Shown in pieces: positions 1 to 7,374 of a stretch of 11,701 nucleotides of DNA. How positions within the stretch are numbered: position 1 is the stretch's first letter; each line of letters starts with the position of its first letter. Origin of the DNA: Bacteroidota bacterium (GTDB taxonomy: Bacteria; Bacteroidota; Bacteroidia; Flavobacteriales_F; PHOS-HE28); the NCBI GenBank assembly GCA_023428865.1, contig JAEYWT010000367.1:1-11701 (forward strand). The letters run 5' to 3'. The notes beneath the pieces were generated by a model. It was not told the DNA's origin and made no database searches. It saw only the letters and a program-made list of their open reading frames with translations. The translations under genes were made by a program, and so were the position numbers.

Positions 1-289
1 GATAAAGCGTCATGCCGCCGTAGAGCAAGGTCATGAGGTAGGGCACCAGTCGTTCTTCGCGCCGAGGTAGCTCCAAGCTCGAGACCAGACCGGCGCGGCG
101 CATCAGTATCACGCTCATCACGGGGAAGACGAAGGTCATCACGGCCACCATGCCGAAGAGGAGCAGGCGCCCGTTCGGTGGAAGGAAGTAGCCCACGAGC
201 GGATCCACCTGCAACATGAGCCACAGCGACGCCAGCGGCATCAGCAAGGGGTGCAGCAGATAGCTGAGCAGGCGGGCCGCGAAATGCAT
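1..289 (-). CDS. Small integral membrane protein, C-terminus cut off by the window edge
   Basis: The first 96 codons are visible, read leftwards from an ATG at 289. The product is strongly hydrophobic, with predicted membrane segments at about residues 7-26, 42-62 and 81-96, and a short charged cytoplasmic-looking stretch between them containing RRxERxxPY (residues 76-84), where the E-R-x-x-P-Y pattern resembles that of unannotated multi-pass proteins often found next to rpoN in Bacteroidota (from memory of the family, not searched). The start lies 8 bp after the rpoN stop codon, so the two genes are very likely one transcript. The N-terminus (HPLLMP near residue 13) fits the same group. Function is unknown; some relatives are loosely annotated as PAP2-like, but no phosphatase motif is visible in this part. 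The reading frame is open to the window edge, which supports a real gene. Confidence 0.75.
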   Translation of the reverse strand, partial: MHFAARLLSYLLHPLLMPLASLWLMLQVDPLVGYFLPPNGRLLLFGMVAVMTFVFPVMSVILMRRAGLVSSLELPRREERLVPYLMTLLYGGMTLY

Positions 290-297
290 GGTGAAGC

Positions 298-1761
298 TTA
301 GAGCTCCTTGCGCAAACGCGCCACGGGTATGTTGAGCTGCTCGCGGTACTTGGCCACGGTGCGCCGTGCGATGTTATAGCCTTTGCTCTTCAAGAGAGCG
401 GTGAGCTCATCATCGGTCAGTGGCTTGCGTTTCTCTTCGGCCTCGATCGCATCCTTCAGGATCTTCTTCACCTCGCGGGTGCTCACCTCTTCACCGGCTT
501 CGTTGGTGAGGCTTTCGCTGAAGAAGAACTTGAGCAGATAGGTGCCGTAGTTGGTCTGTACATACTTGCTGTTGGCCACACGGCTGATGGTGCTGATGTC
601 CAAGCCCACCCGTTCGGCGATGTCCTTCAGGATCATCGGCTTCATCTTGGTCTCGTCGCCGGTAAGGAAGAACTCGCGCTGGTGTTCCATGATGGCTTCC
701 ATGGTGACCAGCAGTGTGTTCTGGCGTTGCTTGATGGCATCGATGAACCACTTGGCGCTATCGAGCTTTTGTTTGATGAACTGGAGTGCATCGCGCTGGT
801 CCTTGTCCTTCTTGTTGCGCGCGTAGTCCTTCATCATATCGCGGTAGGCGCGGCTCACGCGTAGTTCGGGTGCGTTGCGTCCATTGAGCGAAAGCTCCAG
901 CTGCCCATCGATCGCCATCACGGCGAAATCGGGGATGATCTCTTGCGAGGGTTTGTCGGTCTCGCGCAGGGTGTTCCCCGGCCGTGGGTTTAGGCGCACG
1001 ATCAGGTCTATGGCTTCCTTCAGCGCCTCTTCGTCGATCTCGAGGCGGTCTATGATGCGGTCGTAGTGTTTTTTGCTGAAGGCCTCGAAGTTCTTGTCGA
1101 GGATCTCGTGTGCCACGCGCTGTTCCAGGCTGTGGGGCATGCGTTCCACTTGGATCAGCAAGCATTCGCGCAGGTCGCGGGCGCCCACGCCGGCGGGGTC
1201 CAGGCCTTGTACTTCGCGCAGCGCGGTCTCCAGTTCGTGTTTCTCGCAGATCACGTTCTGGGTGAAGGCGAGGTCGTTCACGATAGCGTCGAGTTCGCGG
1301 CGCAGGTAGCCGTCCTCATCGAGGTTGCCGATGAGGTTCTCGGCGAGCTGTTCGGTGCGCTCATCGATGTTGCGCAGGGCCAGTTGGGCCTTCAGGTTGT
1401 CTTGGAAGGAATTTCCACCGGCCAGGGGTACATCGCGCTCCTCTTCGTCGGGGCCTGCGTTCTGCACGCTCAACTTGTAGTCGGGCGTATCATCATCCTG
1501 GAAATAGTCGCTCAGGTCGAAGTCGTCGCGTTCGTTCTCTTCGTTCTCGCCCACATCTTCGTTCTCGGCGATGGCCTGTTCTTCGGTGGGCGTATCGTCG
1601 TCTTCGTGGTCATCCCCTTCCTCCAGTGCGGGGTTCTCCTCGATCTCTTGTTTGATCCGTTGCTCCAGTTCGGCGGTAGGCACCTGCAGCAGCTTCATAA
1701 GCTGGATCTGCTGTGGCGAGAGCTTCTGCTGGAGCTTTTGGAAAAGGCCTTGTTTGAGCAT
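298..1761 (-). CDS. rpoN: RNA polymerase sigma-54 factor
   Basis: A 487-residue sigma-54, close to the usual 470-500. It directs RNA polymerase to -24/-12 promoters and needs an AAA+ activator to open DNA. Region I (residues 1-48) has the glutamine-rich helix with SPQQIQLMKLLQ and EENPALE. Region II (about 49-112) is very acidic. The core-binding region follows (about 115-300, with LNPRPG near 258). The helix-turn-helix is at about 378-397 (IAERVGLDISTISR), and the RpoN box ARRTVAKYRE at 465-474 is intact; it reads the -24 element. I chose the ATG at 1761 because MLKQ is the usual Bacteroidota N-terminus; the frame stays open 26 codons further upstream but that extension resembles no sigma-54. 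No sigma-54 activator lies in the window, and I found no convincing GG-N10-GC promoter in the gaps. It is followed 8 bp later by a membrane protein gene. Confidence 0.97.
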   Translation of the reverse strand: MLKQGLFQKLQQKLSPQQIQLMKLLQVPTAELEQRIKQEIEENPALEEGDDHEDDDTPTEEQAIAENEDVGENEENERDDFDLSDYFQDDDTPDYKLSVQNAGPDEEERDVPLAGGNSFQDNLKAQLALRNIDERTEQLAENLIGNLDEDGYLRRELDAIVNDLAFTQNVICEKHELETALREVQGLDPAGVGARDLRECLLIQVERMPHSLEQRVAHEILDKNFEAFSKKHYDRIIDRLEIDEEALKEAIDLIVRLNPRPGNTLRETDKPSQEIIPDFAVMAIDGQLELSLNGRNAPELRVSRAYRDMMKDYARNKKDKDQRDALQFIKQKLDSAKWFIDAIKQRQNTLLVTMEAIMEHQREFFLTGDETKMKPMILKDIAERVGLDISTISRVANSKYVQTNYGTYLLKFFFSESLTNEAGEEVSTREVKKILKDAIEAEEKRKPLTDDELTALLKSKGYNIARRTVAKYREQLNIPVARLRKEL

Positions 1762-1926
1762 GCTGGGGTAAAAATACGGGTAGGCGGGAACTGGTCCATG
1801 CGTACATGGGTGTAGTTGCGCTTGCCGCCTGGATCCCAACCGTTACCTGATCGATCATGGCCGGTTCAGGATCTGTACATTGAAGAAGTGCGGTCCATGG
1901 ATATGTTGCGATGAAATCGGTGGATC
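1762..1926. other. Divergent intergenic region between rpoN and the propeller protein gene
   Basis: This 165-bp gap must hold the promoters for both rpoN (leftward) and the 1927 gene (rightward). A short inverted repeat CCATG-CGTA-CATGG sits at 1796-1809, and the octamer GGTCCATG occurs at 1793-1800 and again at 1892-1899. I could not find a convincing Bacteroidota promoter (TTTG around -33, TAnnTTTG around -7): the nearest rightward candidate is TACATTGA at 1876-1883, a partial match. No ribosome binding site is evident for either gene, as is usual in this phylum. The regulatory role of the repeats is a guess. Confidence 0.45.
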
Positions 1927-4392
1927 ATGGAGCGTTTGATATGTATCGCAGCGGTCAGTTTAATGGGATCCGGACTGGAGGCTCAGCGAGTTGTTCCGAT
2001 CGGCCCTTCAATGGAGGGGCAATTCGGGGTTTTCGACATGGTAGTATATGATGGCGCCCTGGTGGTTGCGGGTTGGTACCGCACTTTCGCGGGCCATGAA
2101 AGACCCAACATCCAGCTTTGGGACGGTACGGATCATTATGACCTACCGGGCGCGTTCGAACAACCATCGGCTGCGGTCTATGCAGTCGAGGTGCATGAGG
2201 GCAACTTATACGCATCAGGATACGATCTGTCGGCAGGATCAATTGCGCGGTGGGACGGAAGCTCATGGGCGTGGCTTCCAACAGCACCGAACAACCTGAT
2301 AAGGTCGATGGTGATCCACGGGGGTGATCTGTATTGTGGTGGACAGAATGGGCAGATCTACCGGTTGCAGGGTGATACGTGGCTGGAGGTCGGCTCCGCG
2401 TTGAATGGGTCCATCCAGACATTAGTGGTGCATGAGGGCGAATTGTTCGCTGGTGGGATCTTCACGGGTTTCGTGGGATCAGCAGGCCCGGCCAAAGGAG
2501 TGGTTCGTTGGAATGGGTCTGAGTGGAATGAGTATCTAACTGGATTGAATGGGCCTGTGCGGGTCATGTGTAGCACAAGCGAGGGGTTGGTGATCGCGGG
2601 GGAGTTCACCATGGATGGAGCTGGAGTCCATCAATTCCAAGGGAATGCCAGGGTTGTGGCCGATTCTTATGTTGAACAGCCTTTCTTCGAGGACCTTGGT
2701 GAGGTCATAGGATTAACGACCCATCCGGATGGAGGATATATGATCGGTGGTGAAAGCACCTATCATGTAGTAGATGGTCAAACGGTCGACATTCCATTTC
2801 ATGGGACTCGCGTTTGTGTATCCTACGAGGGACGTGTCATTCTTGGGGGCTTCCGAGGATCATGGTCATCGTACCGTAGGACTGGTGGTATTGGGGAACT
2901 GGTGGAAGGAACGGATCGGGCCTACCTGGACCTGGGTGGACTTGAAGCATTGTGCATGCCTTTGCCTGCCATGCTTAGCCGAAATGCTTATCAGGGGTTT
3001 TCGCACTTTTCTGGGCTCGAAGCTCCGAAGGGCACTGGTCGTTATCCTCTGCTTTTCACCACGCCATGGGTAGTGGCGGAAGTGGAGGGAGTTACGCATA
3101 GTTCGATACCATTGCCAAGAGGAGCACAAGGTGATAGTATGTGGGTCTATGCGGGGCCAACGAGTGGGAACATGGATGAGGAGCATATCAAGCGATACCA
3201 TCAAGTCTGGAAGTTGGATCGAGCGCAGGTACTTGCCCATGGAACATCGTGGAACTCACCGGGCTACAGTGCGCCCTACGCCATTTCGAACTGGCCCGGA
3301 AATGGGGATGGGTCCGGGGGTATCCCAGAGATGTTGGCTCCATACGTCGATGTGGATGGGAATGGGTCATATGAGCCCCAATTAGGGGACCTTCCTGCCG
3401 TTCTCGGGGATCAGGGCATTTATTGGATTATGCATACGGAAGAGGATGCCGTGATCGGTACGGCGCGGATGGACCTGGATATGCATGTTCAGATGTATGC
3501 ATACCACGCGGAGTCGGATCCGGCCATACGCAACACGGTCTTCTTGAACTACAAGGTGATCAACAGGTCTCCGCATACCTACACGGATATGAGATTCGGA
3601 CAGTTCGCACTATTCGATATCGGTTGTGATGTGGATGACAGATTGGAGTGCGACAGTACGCGCAGTCTCTTCCTAGGCTACAATGGAGATGCGTTCGATG
3701 AGGATTGCAATGGAAAGCTTGGCTATGGGTCAACGCCAACGGCTATGGGCATCAAGTTCTTGGATCATCGGATGACGTCGCATCGCACCACGATACCCTT
3801 GGGGGAATTCTCGGATCCGGGCTACATAGCAGACCTATTGCAGGGCACACAGGGTGGTGCGCCCTACGAGTACAATGGGCAGTTGAGTAACTTTCAGTTC
3901 CCCGGGGGTGCGAATGGGGACGCGTGGAACTTTTACCTCCTTCGTGGTGCCGTTGGTGCATTCGGCATCCATGAGTTCGCGCCGGGCGATACGCTCTGCG
4001 TTGATCTGGCATTCATTTTTGCCCAGCCGCTGGGTGGTGAGCCGTATTCGAGTGTTGAGATGCTCAAATTGAGAGCCGATTCGGTACAAACATTCTATGA
4101 GGCTCGGGCTTTCGATTGTTCCGGTCATCCAATGATGACGGTGACAACCGAAGAAGCGGATATGGGTTCGCTACAGGCGTTCCCGAACCCTGTTCAGGAG
4201 GTGTTGACCATTTCAGCGAACGAGAGACTCGGTCACATCAGATTGATCGATGCACAAGGGCGCTTGCTGCGTTCGAGGCATTCGATGCATAGAACTGCGT
4301 TGCTTGATATGTCGTCGATCCCAGCGGGCGTTTATTACCTAGAGGTTCATTCTTCAGAAGGCCCGCGGACCGTTCGAGTCATGAAGCAGTAA
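1927..4392 (+). CDS. Secreted T9SS cargo protein: beta-propeller, Bacteroidota domain of unknown function, type A sorting domain
   Basis: An 821-residue exported protein. Residues 1-19 look like a short Sec signal peptide with cleavage after GLEA. Residues about 35-325 hold six to seven degenerate repeats of the form hxxhxVHxGxLYxGG...RWDGSxW (clear at about 83-114, 124-152, 162-200; weaker at 35-66, 210-240, 259-284, 293-325), the pattern of a seven-bladed propeller. Residues about 370-730 resemble a domain common in large Bacteroidota secreted proteins, with WPGNGDG near 456, an acidic calcium-site-like loop DVDGNGSYEPQLGD (475-488), GDQGIYW (494-500) and FQFPGGANGDAW (656-667). Residues about 749-821 are a T9SS type A tail: FPNP (752-755), a central LIDAQGRLL and IPAGVYYLEV (798-807). 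It is therefore probably moved across the outer membrane and anchored or released. The ATG at 1927 is the first in-frame start after an in-frame TGA at 1912. Ligand and function are unknown. Its GC content is visibly lower than its neighbours. Confidence 0.9.
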   Translation: MERLICIAAVSLMGSGLEAQRVVPIGPSMEGQFGVFDMVVYDGALVVAGWYRTFAGHERPNIQLWDGTDHYDLPGAFEQPSAAVYAVEVHEGNLYASGYDLSAGSIARWDGSSWAWLPTAPNNLIRSMVIHGGDLYCGGQNGQIYRLQGDTWLEVGSALNGSIQTLVVHEGELFAGGIFTGFVGSAGPAKGVVRWNGSEWNEYLTGLNGPVRVMCSTSEGLVIAGEFTMDGAGVHQFQGNARVVADSYVEQPFFEDLGEVIGLTTHPDGGYMIGGESTYHVVDGQTVDIPFHGTRVCVSYEGRVILGGFRGSWSSYRRTGGIGELVEGTDRAYLDLGGLEALCMPLPAMLSRNAYQGFSHFSGLEAPKGTGRYPLLFTTPWVVAEVEGVTHSSIPLPRGAQGDSMWVYAGPTSGNMDEEHIKRYHQVWKLDRAQVLAHGTSWNSPGYSAPYAISNWPGNGDGSGGIPEMLAPYVDVDGNGSYEPQLGDLPAVLGDQGIYWIMHTEEDAVIGTARMDLDMHVQMYAYHAESDPAIRNTVFLNYKVINRSPHTYTDMRFGQFALFDIGCDVDDRLECDSTRSLFLGYNGDAFDEDCNGKLGYGSTPTAMGIKFLDHRMTSHRTTIPLGEFSDPGYIADLLQGTQGGAPYEYNGQLSNFQFPGGANGDAWNFYLLRGAVGAFGIHEFAPGDTLCVDLAFIFAQPLGGEPYSSVEMLKLRADSVQTFYEARAFDCSGHPMMTVTTEEADMGSLQAFPNPVQEVLTISANERLGHIRLIDAQGRLLRSRHSMHRTALLDMSSIPAGVYYLEVHSSEGPRTVRVMKQ

Positions 4393-4627
4393 CTCAGGGA
4401 GAGGAGGAGGCCCATCTTCGACTAGAAGATCCCCACGCCCGCTCGCTCAGGACCCCCGCAGGCTCGATCGCCGGGGTCTGGAGCCTGTGGATGGTCGAAC
4501 TTTCGGGCCGGTGATGGGTGCGCCTTCAATTCATGGCGAAAGAGTTAGGTGTAGCGGGCAGCAGGCCTTATTGCCATTGGACAGAACGTGGGTGGCTGTG
4601 AATATGTCGATCACGGACCTTTGCCTG
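4393..4627 (+). other. Intergenic/5' leader region ahead of the sensor kinase
   Basis: This 235-bp stretch lies between the propeller gene stop and the preferred kinase start. It contains a small hairpin ATCTTC-GACTA-GAAGAT (4414-4430) and the larger structure at 4451-4490, neither followed by a run of T, so I do not call a terminator. The kinase frame is open through 4487-4627 from a GTG, but the translated stretch carries no recognisable domain and sits before a complete signal sequence, so I treat it as untranslated leader. No convincing promoter motif was found. Confidence 0.5.
4451..4490 (+). other. Competing RNA hairpins in the kinase leader
   Basis: CCGCAGGCTC (4456-4465) pairs with GAGCCTGTGG (4481-4490) over ten base pairs including one G-U, enclosing a 15-nt loop. 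Inside and overlapping it, GACCCC (4451-4456) pairs perfectly with GGGGTC (4473-4478). The arms interleave, so the two stems cannot form together as ordinary nested hairpins. There is no T-run after either. It could be the 3' end of the upstream transcript or a leader element of the kinase operon; which one is not decidable from sequence. Confidence 0.5.
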
Positions 4628-6556
4628 ATGCGCGTCCTGCTCTTGTTCATCGGAAGTTCCTTACTTCTTGCCTGTGGTGGTGGTGCGCCCCATAAAGCGG
4701 TTCCGACCGTGCCGTACGATACGGTATCGTTCCGTGTGGAGCTGGACAGCGCGAAGCATGCCTTACGCACCGGCCGCTTCGAGGAAGTGGAGCGGATCGC
4801 GCGTAAGGTGATCGATACCTGCGAAGGTGTTCCCGAGCGGCAGAAGCAATGGTTCCATGCCACCTCCATGCTTGGGCAGGTGCTGCAACGGCGCTCGCAG
4901 CTGGATAGCGCCCAAGCACTGTACGAGGACGTGCTGCTGCATGCCGAACTGGACCGCGACACGTTCTGGATCGGCGCGGCGTGGATCAACATCGGCGTCA
5001 CGCGCCAGCTCCGTGGCGACTATCCGGGTGCGTTGCAAGCCGGGTTGAATGCGTTGCGTTGGAAGGAATTGTTGGGCGACAGCATCAGCTTAGCGCGTGT
5101 GCTACACAACTTGAGTTTATTGCAATGGCGGCGCGATAGCGTGGAACAGGCATTGCACTACTTGCAGCGCAGTCTTGCCATCAAACGCAGTAGGGACCCT
5201 CATGCCGTGGCAAGCAGCTTGAATGGAATGGGGGTGTTGTTGATCGAAGCTGGGCGATATGACTCGGCCATCGTGGTGCTGCGCGAAAGCCTGCTGTTGG
5301 AGGATAGCCTGAGCGAGGGTGCCGGGCGAGAGATCCCCATCAGCAACCTGGGCTTGGCCTTCGAGCGTGCTGGTCAGTTGGATAGCGCAGCCTTCCACTA
5401 CCTACAAGGCCTTCACGATGCGCGCGAACAAGCCAACCAGGAGGTGGAGATCCGCTGCTTGTACGGCTTGGGCGATGTGCGCCGGGCGCAAGGCAGACTG
5501 AAGGAAGCTGGTCCGTTCCTGGATAGCAGCCTCGCCATCGCCAAACGCATCGGCTCGTTGGAGGATATGAAGGAGGCGCACATCTCCTTGGCGAACCTGT
5601 ACGAAGAGCTTCATTATCCAGCGAGGGCGTTGGAGCATTTCCGAGCCTACCATAACCTTAACGATTCGCTCATGAACGAGGCCACCCGTGGGCAGATGGC
5701 CGAGTTGCAGATGCGTTACGACACGGAGCAGAAAGACCGCGAGAACACGGAGTTGCGTGTGGCGGAGGAGATCGCTTCGTTGAGGGCGGATCGCAACCGT
5801 TGGCTCGCGGTGGGCATCGGTGTGCTGGCGATCACCATCATCGTATCGGCATGGTCCATCGTGCAGCGCAACCGGCAGCGCGCGCGGCAACGCGAAGCGG
5901 AGCTGGAGCAGGAGGCGTTGCGCCTTCAGATGGATCCACACTTTTTGTTCAATGCGCTCAACACGGTGCCAGGACTGTACGCTTCAGGCGATGTGGCAAC
6001 GGCCAACGATCACGTGGGCCATCTATCGCGTTTCCTGCGTCTGGTGTTGGAGACGAGCCGGCGCCGCACCATTCCGTTGGAACAGGAGATCCAGTTGGTG
6101 GAGCATTACCTACGCATCAGTGCCAACCGCAAGCCAGGCAGTTTCACGTGGGACGTGAAGGTGATGCCCTACGTGCAGGCCGAGCGTATCGCCATACCAC
6201 CGATGTTGATCCAGCCCGTAGTGGAGAACGCGATCGAACATGGTTTCAGCGGAGTTGCGAAAGGCCATCTTTCCGTATTGGTGGATCGAGCGGGAAGTGT
6301 CCTGCACATCGAAGTGAAGGACAATGGCATCGGGCGAGGGGCGGCGGCTCAACGTCCGTCGCGGCGGAACGGCACCTCTATGGGTGTGGACCTGGTGCGC
6401 AAGCGGATCGCGCTCTTCGATACGGGCACCTCCATCAGCGAAGCAGTGCAGGTGCGCGATCTGAAGGATGAGCACGGTGCATCCACCGGAACCTTGGTCA
6501 CCATACGTTTGCGAGCGATACCCTTGACAGAACATGCTGCGGCTGGTGATCGTTGA
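4628..6556 (+). CDS. TPR-containing sensor histidine kinase, LytS/YehU type, with N-terminal lipobox
   Basis: A 642-residue membrane sensor kinase from the ATG at 4628. Residues 1-16 form a lipoprotein signal ending LLLAC, with Cys16 as likely lipidated residue. Residues about 37-348 contain seven to eight tetratricopeptide repeats (for example near 74-108, 155-189, 193-228, 234-268, 313-348), predicted periplasmic. A charged, probably coiled-coil linker (352-390) leads to one membrane helix (about 392-412). The cytoplasmic part is a His_kinase (PF06580)-type domain with the phosphoacceptor in QMDPHFLFNALN (His438), an N box PPMLIQPVVENAIEHG (Asn534) and a G box DNGIGRG (565-571), then GTSMGVDLVRKRI. 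It should phosphorylate the regulator encoded next, whose start overlaps its end by 23 bp. The frame is open upstream to a GTG at 4487, and an ATG at 4604 is possible; 4628 gives the best signal sequence. The signal sensed is unknown. Confidence 0.93.
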   Translation: MRVLLLFIGSSLLLACGGGAPHKAVPTVPYDTVSFRVELDSAKHALRTGRFEEVERIARKVIDTCEGVPERQKQWFHATSMLGQVLQRRSQLDSAQALYEDVLLHAELDRDTFWIGAAWINIGVTRQLRGDYPGALQAGLNALRWKELLGDSISLARVLHNLSLLQWRRDSVEQALHYLQRSLAIKRSRDPHAVASSLNGMGVLLIEAGRYDSAIVVLRESLLLEDSLSEGAGREIPISNLGLAFERAGQLDSAAFHYLQGLHDAREQANQEVEIRCLYGLGDVRRAQGRLKEAGPFLDSSLAIAKRIGSLEDMKEAHISLANLYEELHYPARALEHFRAYHNLNDSLMNEATRGQMAELQMRYDTEQKDRENTELRVAEEIASLRADRNRWLAVGIGVLAITIIVSAWSIVQRNRQRARQREAELEQEALRLQMDPHFLFNALNTVPGLYASGDVATANDHVGHLSRFLRLVLETSRRRTIPLEQEIQLVEHYLRISANRKPGSFTWDVKVMPYVQAERIAIPPMLIQPVVENAIEHGFSGVAKGHLSVLVDRAGSVLHIEVKDNGIGRGAAAQRPSRRNGTSMGVDLVRKRIALFDTGTSISEAVQVRDLKDEHGASTGTLVTIRLRAIPLTEHAAAGDR

Positions 6557-7277
6557 TGATGAGGCTCCTGCACGGGCCAACCTGCGTGGGGCGCTGGGTT
6601 CCATTCCGTTGGACGTGGAAGTAGTGGGCGAGGCGCATGATGTGGAGAGTGCGGTAGCGCTGTTGGAGAAGGAGCATCCTGATGTGGTGCTGCTCGACAT
6701 CTGGTTGGGCGATGGCACCGGCTTCGATGTTATGGAGCGGTTAACGCACGATGATACGCGTGTGATCTTCGTTACCGCATTCGACCACTATGCCGTTCGT
6801 GCCTTCAAGAGCGGGGCCGTGCATTACCTGTTGAAGCCGGTGGTGCGCGACGAATTGCGACAGGCCTTGGAGCGCGTGAGCGCTACACCTGTGCTGGCCA
6901 CGGATGCCATACAGCAGGTGCGCCGTGTCTTGGCGGACCGGATCACCGTGCCCACTTCGGAGGGTTTCCATGTGCTGGCACCGGCGGAGATCGTGCGTTG
7001 CGAGAGTGATGGCAACTATACCCGTTTCCATCTGATGAACGGGGAGAAGGTGCTGGCCTCGCGTACGTTGAAGGAGTTCGATGCGCAATTGGAGCCGCAC
7101 GGCTTCATGCGTGTCCATCTTTCGCACTTGGTGAACATGGCCCAGGTGAAGATGTACCTGCACCGCGATGGTGGCACGCTGCTGCTACGCGATGATCAGG
7201 AGGTTCCCGTATCGCATCGGCGTAGGCAGGATGTGATCGAAGCCCTGGGCCGCCGGAGCGGAACGGCGAAGGGTTGA
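6534..7277 (+). CDS. LytTR-family response regulator
   Basis: A 247-residue two-component regulator, normal size for the LytR/AlgR type. Residues 1-115 are a receiver domain: acidic pair Asp8-Asp9 in VIVDDE, phosphoacceptor Asp55 in LLDIWLGDG, Thr81 in VTAFDHYAVRAF, and Lys101 in LLKP, so all catalytic positions are present. Residues about 136-240 are a LytTR DNA-binding domain, with IVRCESDGNYTRFHL (153-167), the typical FMRVHLSHLVN (191-201) and VPVSHRRR (224-231). LytTR proteins usually bind paired direct repeats upstream of a few nearby genes. The start codon lies 20 bp inside the kinase gene, a coupling that argues for equal production of a dedicated pair. Targets are unknown; the Spy-like gene 97 bp downstream is the closest candidate. 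Confidence 0.96.
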   Translation: MLRLVIVDDEAPARANLRGALGSIPLDVEVVGEAHDVESAVALLEKEHPDVVLLDIWLGDGTGFDVMERLTHDDTRVIFVTAFDHYAVRAFKSGAVHYLLKPVVRDELRQALERVSATPVLATDAIQQVRRVLADRITVPTSEGFHVLAPAEIVRCESDGNYTRFHLMNGEKVLASRTLKEFDAQLEPHGFMRVHLSHLVNMAQVKMYLHRDGGTLLLRDDQEVPVSHRRRQDVIEALGRRSGTAKG

Positions 7278-7312
7278 CCGGCTAGCGGCAATTGCGAACA
7301 ACTGTTAATGCG

Positions 7313-7340
7313 CCAGGGCCGTTCGAACCCTATGGCCTGG
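7313..7340 (+). promoter_or_regulatory. Imperfect hairpin with a central palindrome upstream of the Spy-like gene
   Basis: CCAGGGCC (7313-7320) can pair with GGCCTGG (7334-7340) with one bulged G; between the arms is the perfect 8-bp palindrome GTTCGAAC (7321-7328). Only a weak T-containing stretch (TCCTTGTC) follows. It could end the kinase-regulator transcript, act as an operator, or form a leader hairpin of the next gene. Confidence 0.35.
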
Positions 7341-7374
7341 TCCTTGTCATACCACCAACAAACCGAACAGGACC

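Noticed and set aside
1066..1815. Long open frame on the plus strand (249 codons) antisense to rpoN, rich in hydrophobic residues
   Set aside because: rpoN is certain from its conserved regions; the antisense frame lies entirely inside it and its Leu/Val/Phe-rich sequence is what complementing Glu/Lys/Asp/Gln codons yields. No domain or signal is visible.
1793..1899. GGTCCATG octamer repeated 99 bp apart in the divergent gap
   Set aside because: An 8-mer repeated once in this length is weak evidence and the copies have no symmetric relation to either start codon.
4414..4430. ATCTTC-GACTA-GAAGAT hairpin as terminator of the propeller gene
   Set aside because: Only six base pairs and no T-run after it.
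4487..4627. N-terminal extension of the kinase from a GTG at 4487
   Set aside because: It would bury the lipoprotein signal 47 residues inside the protein, and it begins within the leader hairpin; the ATG at 4628 is more plausible.
5402..5941. 179-codon minus-strand frame inside the kinase gene
   Set aside because: It is fully overlapped by the TPR-kinase coding sequence, whose motifs are clear; it shows no motif of its own.
5800..6471. 223-codon plus-strand frame overlapping the kinase catalytic domain
   Set aside because: Composition is Arg/Gly/His-rich, typical of a shifted frame of a GC-rich gene; the true frame carries the H, N and G boxes.
6970..7180. TGGCAC strings as sigma-54 promoters
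   Set aside because: They lie inside coding sequence and none has GC at the required spacing from GG.
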